Shown here one piece after another: positions 29,163 to 41,956 of a stretch of 64,000 nucleotides of DNA. Numbering within the stretch: the stretch's first letter is position 1; the number at the start of each line of letters is the position of its first letter. The stretch lies in NCBI GenBank assembly GCA_023548195.1, contig JAJHZJ010000121.1:6931528-6995527 (forward strand), read 5' to 3'. A model generated the notes under the pieces. It ran no database searches. It was given only the letters and a program-made list of their open reading frames with translations, and was not told the DNA's origin. The position numbers and the translations under genes are program-made. This DNA comes from Bettongia penicillata ogilbyi. Its lineage: Eukaryota; Chordata; Mammalia; Diprotodontia; Potoroidae.

Positions 29163-32100
29163 CCAGTATGTCCAGATGGTTGAAGCACTCTCCTGCCTTA
29201 AGATAATGCCTCCGTGCCAAAACTGATGTTTCTGAAGCTCTTTATCTATTTCTTCCTTCTGAACAAATAGTCTGTATACTCCCATGACAACATCGCATCT
29301 GTTTCTCCTTCCATTGAGCTGTATTCAAATACTCTCTAACAAGCTTTTTGCTCAAGGTCCTGGATTTTTTCATATGAGTATATTGCCCTAATAGATAATT
29401 CTATTATCCTACACCCTTTTATTTATTTTTTCTCTTGAAAAAAAGTTATGTAGCTTAGGGTGTTATATGCAGCTCAAAGGGAGACTGAATAAACACTTCT
29501 AACCTCTTTTCCACTCCCCTTCTTCAAAAGAGACTTTAATTTCTGCCAGGAGGAGAAGCAAGAAATTGAGGCCAGAAGTTTTTCCACTCTGTTCTCCTCA
29601 GAGAGAGGCAGGGCACCAGGCTATAATTACATCTGTCTGCTCTCTTAAATAAAGGCTATGATTTTTCAGATTCAAGCTAACTTCTGATCACTTTTATTAA
29701 TAGGGGAAGCAATATCTCAAGTTTATTATACAAGGCTTGACTCCTTTCCCAACAAATACCAGTTCCACAATGAACACACACATACAAATTAGCCAATTTA
29801 TCTAAATACCCATTTATCCAAATCACAGCAAAACCGAACTCAAAGAATGCATGACATGAGAATATATAATAGATGATACAGAGTGAAAGAGTTCTCCCAT
29901 TGCAAGCGAGGTTATTTGGTTCAACCAAGAGAGACAGTCTGAGATTTCACCCAAGAGAAAGTTCCACAGCATCTCTCAGGTAGTGAGCTGAGCATAGGGA
30001 TATAATGGAAGCTGCAGCCTCCTCTTATGTTAACTTCTTCCCTGAGTCTTTTCCTTTAGCAACCTGAAGTCAGGTAAACATTGTCCATCTTTTTTCTCTT
30101 GAAGCCCAAAGAGACTTAGTGATTCTAAGAAAACTGAAGAGCTATCCTTTCTCCTTCTCTTATCCACCAGGTGCACACATTGATCTCTTTCCATTAGGAT
30201 AAGGATCCATACCAATGGGCTTACATTCCATTTGCTTAAGCTCTGCTCTGCTATTGCTTTGGGAAGTGCTTGGGGGTCTGGCTAGAGCTTTTATAGAGGC
30301 ATAGTAAGACTATGACTGTTGTGGAGATTAACCCACAATAATAAAATTCCATAACTTAAAAAAAAGAAAATTGCCTTGAACCTTTAATAAGTTGCAAAAG
30401 AGCACTAGAAATATTTACTGGCCTCTGTCAGTAGTCCTTTTCTCCCATACATAAGTGTATTTCTATATGCATTTGCTAGGATTACTTCATCCCTGGCCAA
30501 GAGTCTATGATTCCTATATTTTAGACCCCCACATCAAAATCCTATTCCTATACATCATTTTTTAAAACTATTCATTTCCCAAATCTACTTTTTATCTTCT
30601 GAAACCTTTATCTTCAATCAGCAGCAGTAATAAAAAGCCATTATAGTCTTCACAAGTCTATTTTGTTTTTGCTTAGAAATTCATAATCCTGAGCAAGGTT
30701 CCACATTTCAGGATCATTTGTCCTCACTTCAACCCCAAGACTGGGGTAAGGAGAATTGACAAGTCTGAAGAGACTCTCCATCATATCCTGGATACATACC
30801 TAAGGAAGATAACAGGTCTTTTCATTGTTAATGTCAGATCAACAAATATCCTTTTTGTTTTCACACAGGAGAAAGTCACAAACCATTACTATTCATTTGG
30901 TCTTCCTCTGACCATTACTGGATGACTCCTCTCTTTGAGCACCTGATGATAAGAAAAATCATCTTTATTTGGTCCACAAGGAATTACTTCATCCTAACAG
31001 AGGCTAGTTCCATGCTTAATAGGAAGATCCTTATACTAATTACATAACTATAAGAATTCAGTGGCCCTTCTTCCATTTACTCTCTTTTTTCATAATCTTT
31101 TACTCCCAACCTCCTCCCCAGGTTAGGGTTTCTCTCTATTTCATTATATTCTTTCATCTCTTTTCAAACACTTTTAGCCTTTCAGAGAAGGTTTCTCTCC
31201 TCATGATTGCCTGTTGAGTTTGGATACATTCCTCCCACCCTTTCATCTTCTCTAGAAGGGAGACCCTTGGATGTAGTGTACTTGGAAGACATAAACATAT
31301 TAAGGGAAGCCAGATCCCTTCTTTCCCTCTCCTCCTAATTTTAAGTTTTAATTTACCACTAAACATTTTTATTCTATCTAGGAATCGTTCATATAGTACC
31401 ACCTATGGTGCTACATAATCTACAATCATTACTTCATTTGGTCATTTGAAATAACAAATATTTCTAGTGCCTTTTTAAAACTTATTAAAGTTTGTAGACA
31501 TATTCTGCTTGTTTTTAAGTTAAGAAATTTATTAGTCACCCCCATATCAGTCATAGTCATGAGCAGAGTTACTTGTCAGAAACACGAAGTATGTTTGCTC
31601 AAAGTCACTGCAAATTTCTCCTTGAATTCCATCCTTTTTTAGAATCTAGTTGCTCAAGCCTCTGTCATTCCAAGGCCTGTGTCTTTAAGCTCCACATACC
31701 TTTTATACTTTAGTGAAGTCACATTTTCCTAGTAATATTCTTTCTTTCCTTCTCTTTACCTCTTCCTCACCAATGTTAGAAACAATATCTTAGTTCTGTG
31801 AGATTTAAAGTTTTGTACTTCAAAGTACTGAAGTTCTTCCCCCTTTTCCAATAAAAGAGTCAACTTTGAACCAAAGGGCTCCTGTCCCATTAATTAATTG
31901 AAACTAGTTGCTTCAATTTAATAATGTGACTAATTGGGGTCCAACTTCCAGACTGTAACTGAGAGGAGAAGATAGAGTATGTCATCTCCGTCTCCTTTAC
32001 TAATAGCTGGAAAGGCATTAAGCATCAGCTGTTAATTTTTACCTCACCAAGCAGGCATGCTCCTAAAATTTGCAGTCAGATCCAGAGTTTAGTTTTGTCT

Positions 32101-32219
32101 TTGAGGCTAGAGTTGCTTTCTATACTGTGGAAAAGATGTTCTTGTCTAGAATAGTGACCATTTTTCTCATTTATCTTGATTCTGAAAGCGATTTACTTCC
32201 ATTCCTTGTTGAGATTAAC

Positions 32220-32830
32220 TTGTGCTAAGGGCACCATCATCTTTCCAATCACTAGCATCACAACTTCAATGTGAGCCTCTATTCTCCTCTCATTTATTCT
32301 ACATATCTAATCAGTTGCTAAATCTAGTGACTTATTTCTCTACAACCAATCAACAACAAGCATTTATTTACTTGGCACCTGCTATATGTCAAGTAATCTA
32401 CGAGGCACTGGGGATACAAGTTCAAAGAATAAAATGAATCCTACACAGTGAATTTCTACAGTTCCCCTTCTCTGCACTCACAGACTCCCACCCCAGTTCG
32501 GGTCCTCATGACTTTTTGCATTGATGACAACAGTTGTCTCCTAACTGGCCTTCCTGCCACAAGACTCTCCTCCTTCCAATCCAGCCTCTACCTAGCTGCC
32601 AAAGTCATTTTCCTAAAGCATAAATCCGATCACGTTCACTCCTTTATTCAAAAAACTCCAATATTTCCACTACTACCTCCAGGATACAATACAAAATCCT
32701 CTATTTGTCATTTACAGCTCTTCATAACCTGTCTCCTTCTTGTCTTTTTAACACATTACTGGCCAACTGCACTGACCTTTCGGCTGTCCCTCACACACAA
32801 CTCTCCACGCTAACCTGTGAGGGTCAGTAT
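32220..32830 (+). repeat. L2 LINE relic with a nested repeat
   Basis: It runs through 'acaacagttgtctcctaac', 'ggccttcctgccacaag' and 'catttacagctcttcataac', as in L2. A fragment opening 'caagcatttatttacttgg' and ending 'ggcactggggatacaag' (about 32350-32420) looks nested inside it. Confidence 0.65.
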
Positions 32831-35800
32831 CTGGCGCATCTTCTACTTCTACTTCAGATCATTTGAGTACACTTTCTGATTCACTGGATCCCAGAGCTTT
32901 CTTTTTTATTTCTTTCCACCTGTCCTTCTCTCTCCCCAAATTTTTGTGATCTCTACCAATGACAAATGGAGTAACCAAAAGGTCAATTTCAGACTATTTC
33001 AACTATTTCAATTGCTGGTGTGTGTTTTCATTTCAAAACTGAATGGCAAAGGTGGTCCAGAAGGAGATAGCATCAAGTTTCTTATATCAGACACTGTTAT
33101 TTGCCAAAGTCCTGTCCTCTTCAAAGTTTGTCCTTAAACTAGGCTGAATATCTATTCTCACACCCTAAATCTCATTTTGAGGCTTATTTTCTGAGTTCTT
33201 CTGGGGGTCACTTTAAATTGCACATAAAGAAAGAGCTTGGCTTGTTAAAGATCTGGGCAGCAAGAATTTGTTTCTGGAGTGGAAATGGCGAGTCCTGAGC
33301 CCAGCAAAGATAGGAAGTAAAAAAATACCCACTAAAGATGATTCCAGATTTTTATATTAGAAACCAATCAATTAATTCAGAATTTATTAAGGACTTACAA
33401 AGTACCATGTACTAAGTTCTGAGGATAAGAAAATAGAAAGAATAGAAAGACAAAAATAGTTTTTGTGCTCAAAGATTGTTCCATCCTGACTCTAAACACA
33501 GCTTGCTCTTTGTCTCATTGACTTTTTGTTTTGTCTTGTGATAACTTGTGTTATTTTAATCTTTAATTATGGATCAATTCCATTTCCTAATCCTTGTTAT
33601 TAGAAAATTTTGATGGATAGAGTCTAAGGCATTTGACATTTAGAAAATTTGTTTAAGTGAGGGGATGTTATACGATTAGTTAAATGTGAGATTGTAAAAT
33701 ATTATTAAAAATTAGAGAATTTTAGAGCTGGGGGACCTAAGAGAAAACAATTTTAAAAAACCAACTGGAATTGCAAAAGGATTTAGATCTAAATGGGAAC
33801 TTAGGAGTTACTTTTTCCAACTCTTTTATTTCCAGATGAAGAAATAGGGCCCAGAAATTACGTGTTGTACCCAAAGTCATAGTATGAATTACTTATATAC
33901 TGGCACCTTATCTTGACCTTTTTGCCCAAGTGTCTCTGGAACTTCATCCATTCATTTACAACAGACTTTGTAGGGGTTTGTGTTGGTCTACTCATTATCT
34001 GGATTCAATATACTCTACATTGACTTAGCCCCCATCCTACAGAACAGATCTTCCTCTCAGATCTTGCTATTATTAACAAATCACTTATATGTCTTATTAT
34101 AACCCAAACAAAGCAGGTTAATTGGATTAATAAAAGCATGGCAATATTGGGAAGCATGAATCAAGAGGTAATACACACCCACCACTTTTATAGCATCCCC
34201 CAAAATGTGTCCCCCCTCAATCTATAGAGGTGTAACCTATGCACATACACAGTAGAGGCGTTTTTTGCAGATATCTTTCACAAAATGACTAGAATAAAAT
34301 GATCCCTTGGAACTCGTTGTCCATCTTAGTAAGTTACTCTACTGATTCAGATCTGTAAGTGCCACAGAGTTCCTAGGAGCACACTGGAAGAACCTAAGAA
34401 AGGATATTGGTGCGATATGACTTAGGTTCTCCAAGGTCTAGGTCAGTCTCTGAGAATTTCAGTTGTATATCCATTTCTACTAATGGTTCAAGGGAATTCA
34501 CCCAATCAACCAACGAATGCCTGATTGTCTGCTTAATAGATGGCCAAATACCTTTGACTTTCTATTAGCTACTTGTATCAAATACAACCCCTTTTCTCCA
34601 GTTGTTGCTATAATGAAAATGGGCGGCCTTGACCTCTCAAACCACGCTCTTCTTATTTAAACTTTCAATTCTCAGTATACTTGTCCTAAGTGAATGAATG
34701 TGAATCCAGGTGACCCAGGTGACCTCTCCTTTTGCTTCAGTAGCCCATATGTAAGGAGATGTTTTCAAATCAGGTGAGACTAATTTTCCTTTTGACAACT
34801 ATTTATACCTGTCTGCTGATCCCTCCTCAAAGAACCTGACTATAGTATCTGCAGCAGTTTGTCATATCCAACCTGATCTCCTTTCTGATAAATCATACCC
34901 AGAAGTCCTGATAGGTCATTGTCAGGCAGTAACTCTCTACCTACATGATTCAGTCAGCTGACATCTGTCTGCTCTAGACATACTGAGCTTTTGGCCATTT
35001 GAAGAAGGCTTTCCCTAGGCAACGTTAATTCAGAAGGGGCTAATACATGCCAGCATTCCAGTGGTTGTACACCTATATTGCTATTTTTGTCTATCTTCAC
35101 ACAACAAAATAAAGCAACAGTGATCAATAACATTAAAATAGTACATAAGGTGCTATGCAAACCAAATTGGTGCTGTATTTACCATAGTATAGTAAAAAAA
35201 AAAATAGCTATTCTTTTCAGGAAGGCTTTCAGTGAGAAATAAAAAAGAAACTTTGAACTACTAAATACAGCCTAGAAGAGAAGGGAGACAAATATAATAT
35301 TTTTAATTCAAAAAGTTAAAATTGATCACAAGGAAAGCCCACAGAAATAAAATAGGTTCTTTCGGAATTTATGCGCAATTTTCCTTTACTATTACATCTA
35401 AGTCCACTTAGGACCCAGATTTAATATATTGTTTCAGCCCTCATTCCATGAAAGCAAAACAGTTGAATTGGATTAGGAAAAGCATGACAATCTTGAGAAG
35501 CAACAGAATGTATAACACAAACACATCACTCTTGTTTTGACCCCCAAATCTTCTCCTTGAGCCTACCCTTCAGGCTGGTATGATCTCTCCCCACAATCCT
35601 ACCACACCATGAATGAAGGAGTCATTCCATATCCATCTCATGCTCTACTGATCACTCTGGTTTGATAGGACAAGAACAAAACTCCATCATGTTGCAGGTA
35701 TGTGAGAAAAATTAAGGTCTACTCTACCTTGGCAAGATGGAATGTGACAACATGACTTACAAAGTGCCCCAGTCAAAATAAGCACTGCCTTTTTCTTTCT

Positions 35801-36369
35801 TTTCACCTATTTTTCCTAGTGTTCTTTTAAAAAAATCTGTTGCTACCTGCATCTCCACCCAGAGTTCATATCCCCCTGACTCTAAGAATCTCAGGATGAA
35901 TGGGTACAATAAACTATAGTGTTGTCCTCCTGGCAAGTTCCTAGAACATGCCTCTTTACCTATTCAATAAATATTTCTTGAATACCTAGTAGTTGCATGT
36001 CTGTACTAACTGAATATTATAGATAATAAGAGCTAGAAATCTCTAGTCCAAATCATAGCTTAATGTCTGAGAAAGAGCCAGTTTGATTTGTTTAAAGTAA
36101 AATTAAATCAGCCTTATTGAGAGGTTCTTCTCATAGCCTTGTGTGATGTTTGATCTGGAAGTCAGACTAATTCAGAGTTGTTGATATCTTCAGAGATCAG
36201 GAAGCTGTAGCCCAAGACAACTTTGCAGGAACTCTTAGGGATGCACAAGAGACAATATCAGCCCAGATATAAGACCACTGAGTTTATAATGAATACTACA
36301 TGAGTAGTATACTTTTTACCAAATAATGTTATGTGCTTGTCCTACTATTACTGTTAAAGTACTTAATTT

Positions 36370-37330
36370 ACTTTTATAACTTTTTGTTTTTCAATAAAAT
36401 TGATTCCCTTTTATTTCTTCATGTGCTTTCCCCAATTCAACTGACTCCCTGAATCAAATCCTCTCTTGTAAAAAAAGAAACAAAAGTAAGAAAAAAAAGC
36501 CCCAACCAATACAGAGACTACCTCTGACAATGTACACAATTTTCTACTCTAGTAGTCTGTCATTTCTTTGCCAAGATTGGGGAACAATATTTGCATTATC
36601 TGCTTTCTGAGATGATTATTGGTTTTCCCAAGATTTAGCTTCCTTTTAGATAATTTTCTTTTTCATTACATTGCAGTTATTATGTATTTTGGTTTGGGGG
36701 TGTGTGTTTTTTTGGTTTTACTTATTTCACTTGAAACTGATCCATGCAGATATTCCCACATTTCTCTGAATTTCTCATGTCTCACAATTCATAATGAACA
36801 CAAACATTTTGTTATATTTTTATTCCTAAGTTTGTTTAGTCATTCCCCCATTCTCTGGACACTTATATTGTTTTCCAGTCTTTGTTTCTGTTTGACTTTT
36901 TTGAGGTATTTGCCTATTTATAAGGTCTTGGGGGCCAAAGTGTATATACATATATATATACATATACATATATGTGTGTGCATATAACATATATGTATGT
37001 ATATATGTATGTGTGTATTATAAATACATATATACATTATATATGCAGCTTTTTACCCTTCTTGAATAATTCTAAATTATTTACAACAATATGACTAATC
37101 AACAGCTATACTAATAGTGTGTTAGTATTCCTGTTTTCCCATATTCTCTCCAACATTGACTTTTTATATTTTTGGACATTTTTGACAAATTCTATGGTAT
37201 GAGCTAAAAGCTCTAAGTTACTCCAAGTTTCTCTTATTAGTAGTTATTTAGAGCTTATTTTCATAATTTTTTAAAGTTCAGAATTCTTCTTTTGAAAACC
37301 ATACTCTTAAAGTACTACTGGTAATGAGCT
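36370..37330 (+). repeat. L1-like LINE relic with TA microsatellite
   Basis: It resembles the stretches at 5640 and 25620, with 'gtgtgttagtattcctgttt', 'ctctccaacattgac' and 'tttctcttattagtagtta'. A CATATA microsatellite at 36940-37050 breaks it. A reading frame of about 120 codons here is chance and repeat-derived. Confidence 0.45.
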
Positions 37331-38365
37331 CGTTTTTTTGTGTCAGTTTCATAGATAGGTAGATTAGATAGATAGATAAATAGATAGAGAGAGAAAGAGA
37401 GAGAGATGTTTCTTAGATACAAGTCTTTAGCAGTAATAATTAACATAAAGATTTTCCAATTGAGTAATTTATTTCCCAGATTCCATTTGCATTGATTTTA
37501 TTGGTGCAAAAGCATTTGAATGTTATATATAACATAATAATAGCTTTTAAACACCATCTATGGCATGTACTACTGGCTTATCATAAGTTTACATATATAG
37601 ATATATGTGGACAGAATATATATACACACACATATACACACATGCATATTGCAATAATTGCTTTAAGGAGTTAGTGGTGAGTCGTCATTACTTTTAACAC
37701 AGAAATCCAAAACAGGAGAAGTTTTTTGAGTGGGGATAACAAAGCAATGGTCTGAAAGAAGCTATGCATGTTAATGCCTCTGCTTTAATTTGAAATTCAG
37801 GAGAAATAGGTGAGAAGGGGACCTGTACTGAACAGAGTTTTCAGACATATTGTATCCTCAAAGAATAACTATATTTCTGTTAGAAATAGAAATGAAAACA
37901 AAAATTTATTGATAACTTAGGGCAAAGAGCACACCTGCAAAACTCCCAAGTGTTGCCTAAACCAGATTTAAATGGAATTGGGGAATGTTTAACAGTACAT
38001 TTTGATAATATTAATCTGTGGTTTTCTAAGTCAGTACCTGGCATGTAGAGATCCATTTCTATTTGAGTTTGATGGTACCGATTTAGGTGAATGTTTATGA
38101 TAGAATGGCATTTTCAAGGGCCTGGTGGTATGATGGTGAAGAGGAATAAATTGAACCTGGGTATGCATGAGATGAATGTTATAGCTATAAGAATTCAGGA
38201 GATAGCCAAGGGAAAAGATCTTTACCTAAGGTAGGTCAGGATAGTAGGGATCTGGTAAGTAGGATATTGAAAAACAGCCTGAAGGGATATACTAACTGTA
38301 AGAGGAGTGGATTATGAGTCTACCAAATTTAGTTAGAGGACATACTTTTAGAAATATCATTTAGG

Positions 38366-39355
38366 CCCCGTGCTGGCCGTGGGGGCTGGACGTGGACCTG
38401 CCGCCCCAGAGGCTGCCCTCGTCGGGGTGGGAACCAGCCCTGGGCAGCTGCGCAGGTGCGGAGCTGCATAGCCCCATTGAGGGGGACCCCGAGGCAGTTC
38501 CTGGGAGAAGACTGGGCGCTGAGAACCATGCAGGCCGGCAAGACCTTCAGCAAACGCCGCGCATCCTCGAACAGGCTGGACAGTGAGGAGATCGGGTTGA
38601 AACTTGAAGAAGCCAAAGAAATTCAGAACTTGGGGAGACGCCTAATGGGGTAAGTGCCGTAGCCAGCCTAGGTGGGGAGAAAGTACAAGAAGAGAAAACT
38701 CTAGTGGGCGATCCCTTTAAGATCAAGACTGATGGAAGAGTGGACATGAAGAAACTTCGGGAGAGAAACAAGGACAGGATTAATGAAGAGGAGGAATTCA
38801 ACTTAGGAACATCATTTTCAGCAGAAACCAAGCAAAGGGATGGAGATACTGACATAATGAAATACAATGAGACTGAGCTAAAGAAAAGGGAAGGAACAGT
38901 GGAAAATAAGGAGCAGAAGGTGAGGCTGAAGAATGCTGAAGACTGTCTCTATGAGCTCCCCGACAGCAAGCAAATCTCCTCAGTTAGGAAAACAGAGAAG
39001 TTGCTGTCCAACCGGATGCTGAGCAGCATCCCTGAGGTGGACTTAGGCATCGATGCAAAAATAAAAAATATCATTTCGACAGAAGATGCTAAGGCATGCC
39101 TGCTGGCTGAGCAACAGAACAGAAAGACAGTGAAACCTCTTTTGTTCCAGCTAACATGGCTGTGACCTATGTGCAGCACAATCGATTTTACCATGAAGAG
39201 CTCAAAGCCCCAGTTCAGAGGCACAAAGAAGAGCCGACAATCTGACCCCTCAAGAGAAGCCAGAACCTGAGAGGTCTCCTTCAAATCCCAAACATCCTGC
39301 CAAGGAAAAGACAGCCGATAATTATGAGAAGTTTAAGATGAATAGACACTATTGA
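38366..39355 (+). pseudogene. C9orf78: C9orf78 processed retropseudogene
   Basis: An intronless copy of C9orf78 (the TLS1-like, spliceosome-associated protein). Clear stretches are DSEEIGLKLEEAKEIQNL, then LGTSFSAETKQRDGD, then EVDLGIDAKIKNIISTEDA, then YVQHNRFYHEEL, and finally an ending close to YEKFKMNRHY and stop at 39355. There is a one-base loss near 38640 (a stop follows the RRLMG reading) and another near 39128, so it cannot make the full protein. The first 160 nt are GC-rich, unlike the AT-rich flanks, which fits a copied 5'UTR. Absence of introns plus frameshifts shows a dead retrocopy. No clear poly(A) tail was found within 500 nt. Confidence 0.9.
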
Positions 39356-39829
39356 AATCAGCTCAGTGGGAGTAGGTGGGAAGGGGATTTTTGTAGAGAG
39401 TTTATTTTTTGTCAAGTACAAGATGCAGTGTAAATATCACAGAAAGAAAAGTTTATTTCTTTTAGATCTCTTTAGGCTGTACAGTTGTATTATAACTTAT
39501 TTTTAGATTCTTTTTTGTGTGTAAAGAGGCATGTTTATGAATGTGACCACATGAAAATTGACTAATGTTCTTGCATGTTCGCTGATAGGTTTTCTTAAGC
39601 AGTGGATTGATATCCTCGTTAAACTGAGGTTTTCCTTTTTGGTGTGTGTGTGTCAAATAGTAGTCTTGTTACTGCTTCCAAATCTCCTTTGTAAATAAGT
39701 TGGTTTTCTTTTGATATTTGGGTAATGTGAAGTAGACTGTAGGAATTATGTGATCTCATTCTTTAAACTACTTTCTTGTGCTCAGACGTTGCTCCACACC
39801 TTAGTTAAGAAGTCTTATTTAAGAAGTAT

Positions 39830-40000
39830 CATTTGGAAGACTGTAGTTTACTACTTGCTGTGTGACCTTAAACAAGTCCTTTCCCTTCTCATGAGCCACA
39901 CTTCCCTTGTTTATAGAATGGGGTGATTAATACCTACTTTGTCTCAAGGTTGTTGTGAAGATTGAGTGAGTACTTTGTCACCCTATGGTGCTTGTTTTTT
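39830..40000 (+). repeat. MIR SINE relic
   Basis: It reads 'gctgtgtgaccttaaacaag', 'tttatagaatggggtgatta' and 'caaggttgttgtgaagattg' in MIR order. Confidence 0.65.
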
Positions 40001-40789
40001 AAAAAAATATAGAGGCAGCAAAGAAATCCAGTATAGGACTAAGGAGGCAACAGTGACTTTTCTGACTTTCTCAGATTCCTATTGGTTGTTCCATACAATT
40101 TATTTCTTTATCAAGAAGTTGTAGCTGAGTGTTTTAATTGTTACATAGAATTATACCTAATTCTGACATAGACTAGAAGTGAAAACTGGACACTTCACCT
40201 CTGTTTGGGAGAGATTTCCCTTCTGCCAAATCTGCTGGTGGCTGGCATATCTGGTGTCTAAGGAGGTAGGGTTGTGTATTCTCTAGCCCCAGGGCTAATC
40301 TTAGTGGCTGAAATGGATTTTTCAGATCCAGCCCTCAAGACATAAAAAAACCTATTTTATAAGGCATTGACATTAAAATATTGGATAGTAGGTTTCCTTT
40401 AGATTTTCTCTCAAACTAGGCCTCATTCAGGAAGGAGACAGTGATCATCTTGGGATAGGAGGGTAGAAAACTCCTGAAATGCCCCCAGAAGTTTGTGCTA
40501 CAGGCTGAAAATTCTGATTCAAGGAAAGTCAGGTCCAAAAGGGGATATTTGAGGGTCTGTCAACGAAGAGAATAAATGTAAAGTCCTCCACAAACTGAGG
40601 GATTATTTACCTTGCCTTTTGAGATTAACGCATAGTAAGCATCTAATGAATGCCTTTACATTCATTCATTAAACTAATGATATACTTACACTACCTACCT
40701 CATAGGCTTGGGAGGAAAATGCTTTTTGTTGTAAAGTGCTATAGATTTGTGAGTTGTATTAGTAAGGATAGGATTGTTGATATGGAGTT

Positions 40790-40960
40790 CAAATGAATAT
40801 CATCTAATCCAACCTCCACATTTTACAGATGAGGAAGCAGAGGTTTAGAAAAGGTCAATGATCTGCCCTAGATCATAGATAATAAGCGGCAATGTTGGAA
40901 TTTGAGCCCAGGTCTTCTTGGTGCAAAATGTAATACTGCTCCATTATTGACTTGGTCTCC
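40790..40960 (-). repeat. MIR SINE relic, antisense
   Basis: It contains 'ttttacagatgaggaagcag' and 'gaatttgagcccaggtcttc', the reverse of MIR. Confidence 0.7.
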
Positions 40961-41826
40961 TATAATCAGTTGTTGTCCCCATCAGAAAGAACATTGAGTG
41001 GCTGTAGAGATCAGCTCAGGCAGGAGTATGGGTTCCTAAAATTCCATGATCTGACAATGTATTTAGGGTTAATGATAATGCAGTGAGGACTGATTTCCAC
41101 TAAAGTCCTTCTATGTGTGGCAAGGACGTGACCCTCTCAGAATCTGTTATGCCATAATGTCTTTGAGTATAGTCACAGTGGTGAACTATTCTCCAAACAC
41201 TTGTAATAAAAAAACACTTATTAAACACTTAAAAAAAGACATATCATTGAGAATGTTGGTAAAGAAGAATGATGCTGTAATGGCCTAGTCCCACATAAAC
41301 TGTAGCTTATGGGGTCAAAAAATTCTGATAATGTTAGACATGCAGCTACTAGTGGGAGAGTATATGAGAGTATCTTGCCTTGCTTGATTTTGTGTCTGCT
41401 GATATCATTTCTGTTATTTTATCCTTCCATTGTAAGTTGACCTATCTGACTTATTCTTGGCATTACAAGAAGGGTAGTGAGGGGGCATAAGCTAAATAAT
41501 ATTTAGATAGCTTGTGTAACACAGGATATCATAATATAAAAAGAAGTTAGTGTTTCTCTCTGGAACTAAGGTCACAAGATGGAAGATTATTCATAACTGC
41601 AATCATAACATAACATCCAGAGTTTCCTGCAAAGAAAACTTTGATTTCAAAGACCTTATGCAAGTCACGTGTAGAAGTGGCTTTTTTGAAAGAAGTTCCT
41701 GCCAGCCTTCTAACTCAACACAATCCAGGTTAGTTTGGGGATGGAAGGGACTTGATAGGCATAAAATAATCCCTCAAACAAAGGATTGAGTGTGCAGCTT
41801 CAATGGGAACATTGTGCTCCTAGGTC

Positions 41827-41877
41827 TTTATAAGGGAGGTTGCCCTGGGCTCCTCCAACGCAGGTGATATCGACACC
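41827..41877 (+). promoter_or_regulatory. TATA box and short leader of the tandem micro-exon gene
   Basis: TTTATAAGGG at 41827-41836 is a TATA box. A start about 30 nt on, near 41858, leaves a leader of about 20 nt before an ATG in strong context (CGACACCATGG; A at -3, G at +4). The compact arrangement (TATA, short leader, signal-peptide exon) is usual for abundantly secreted vertebrate proteins. No other regulatory site was identified with confidence. Confidence 0.6.
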
Positions 41878-41956
41878 ATGGGTACCACCAAGATTTTCCT
41901 GCTCTTTCTCTCACTGACTCTGTTGGCCCTGAGCTCAGCTCAAAGCTCAGATGATG
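41878..41956 (+). CDS. Tandem micro-exon gene, exon 1 (signal peptide)
   Basis: Starts MGTTKIFLLFLSLTLLALSS and ends AQSSDD plus one base, with donor GATG|GTAAGT. A single basic residue precedes a 15-residue leucine-rich core and a small-residue cleavage site (SSA|Q), which is a classical secretory signal. Confidence 0.8.

Larger units (their letters stand above)
24360..38365. other. Repeat-rich region without a recognised gene
   Basis: Fourteen kilobases between the METTL21C promoter and the C9orf78 retrocopy. It contains L1-like relics (25620-26360), antisense SINEs (26618-26880, 27045-27180), MIR (27745-27920), CR1/L3 (28490-28960), L2 (32220-32830), an old repeat (33725-33910) and microsatellites. 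29.2-32.2 kb and 33.9-36.3 kb have no recognisable element apart from the diverged repeat pairs noted in the findings. No open frame with flanking splice sites and protein similarity was recognised. Confidence 0.5.
39356..41820. other. Spacer between the retropseudogene and the secreted-protein gene
   Basis: Possibly copied 3'UTR of the retropseudogene up to about 39.7 kb, then a sense MIR at 39830-40000 and an antisense MIR at 40790-40960. The remainder is unremarkable AT-rich DNA with no gene seen. Confidence 0.45.

Noticed and set aside
32448..32813. Open frame of 121 codons
   Set aside because: It coincides with an L2 LINE 3' region on the plus strand.
36619..36987. Open frame of 122 codons, hydrophobic, looking like a membrane protein
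   Set aside because: It lies in an L1-like relic and ends in a CATATA microsatellite. The hydrophobic look comes from T-rich DNA.
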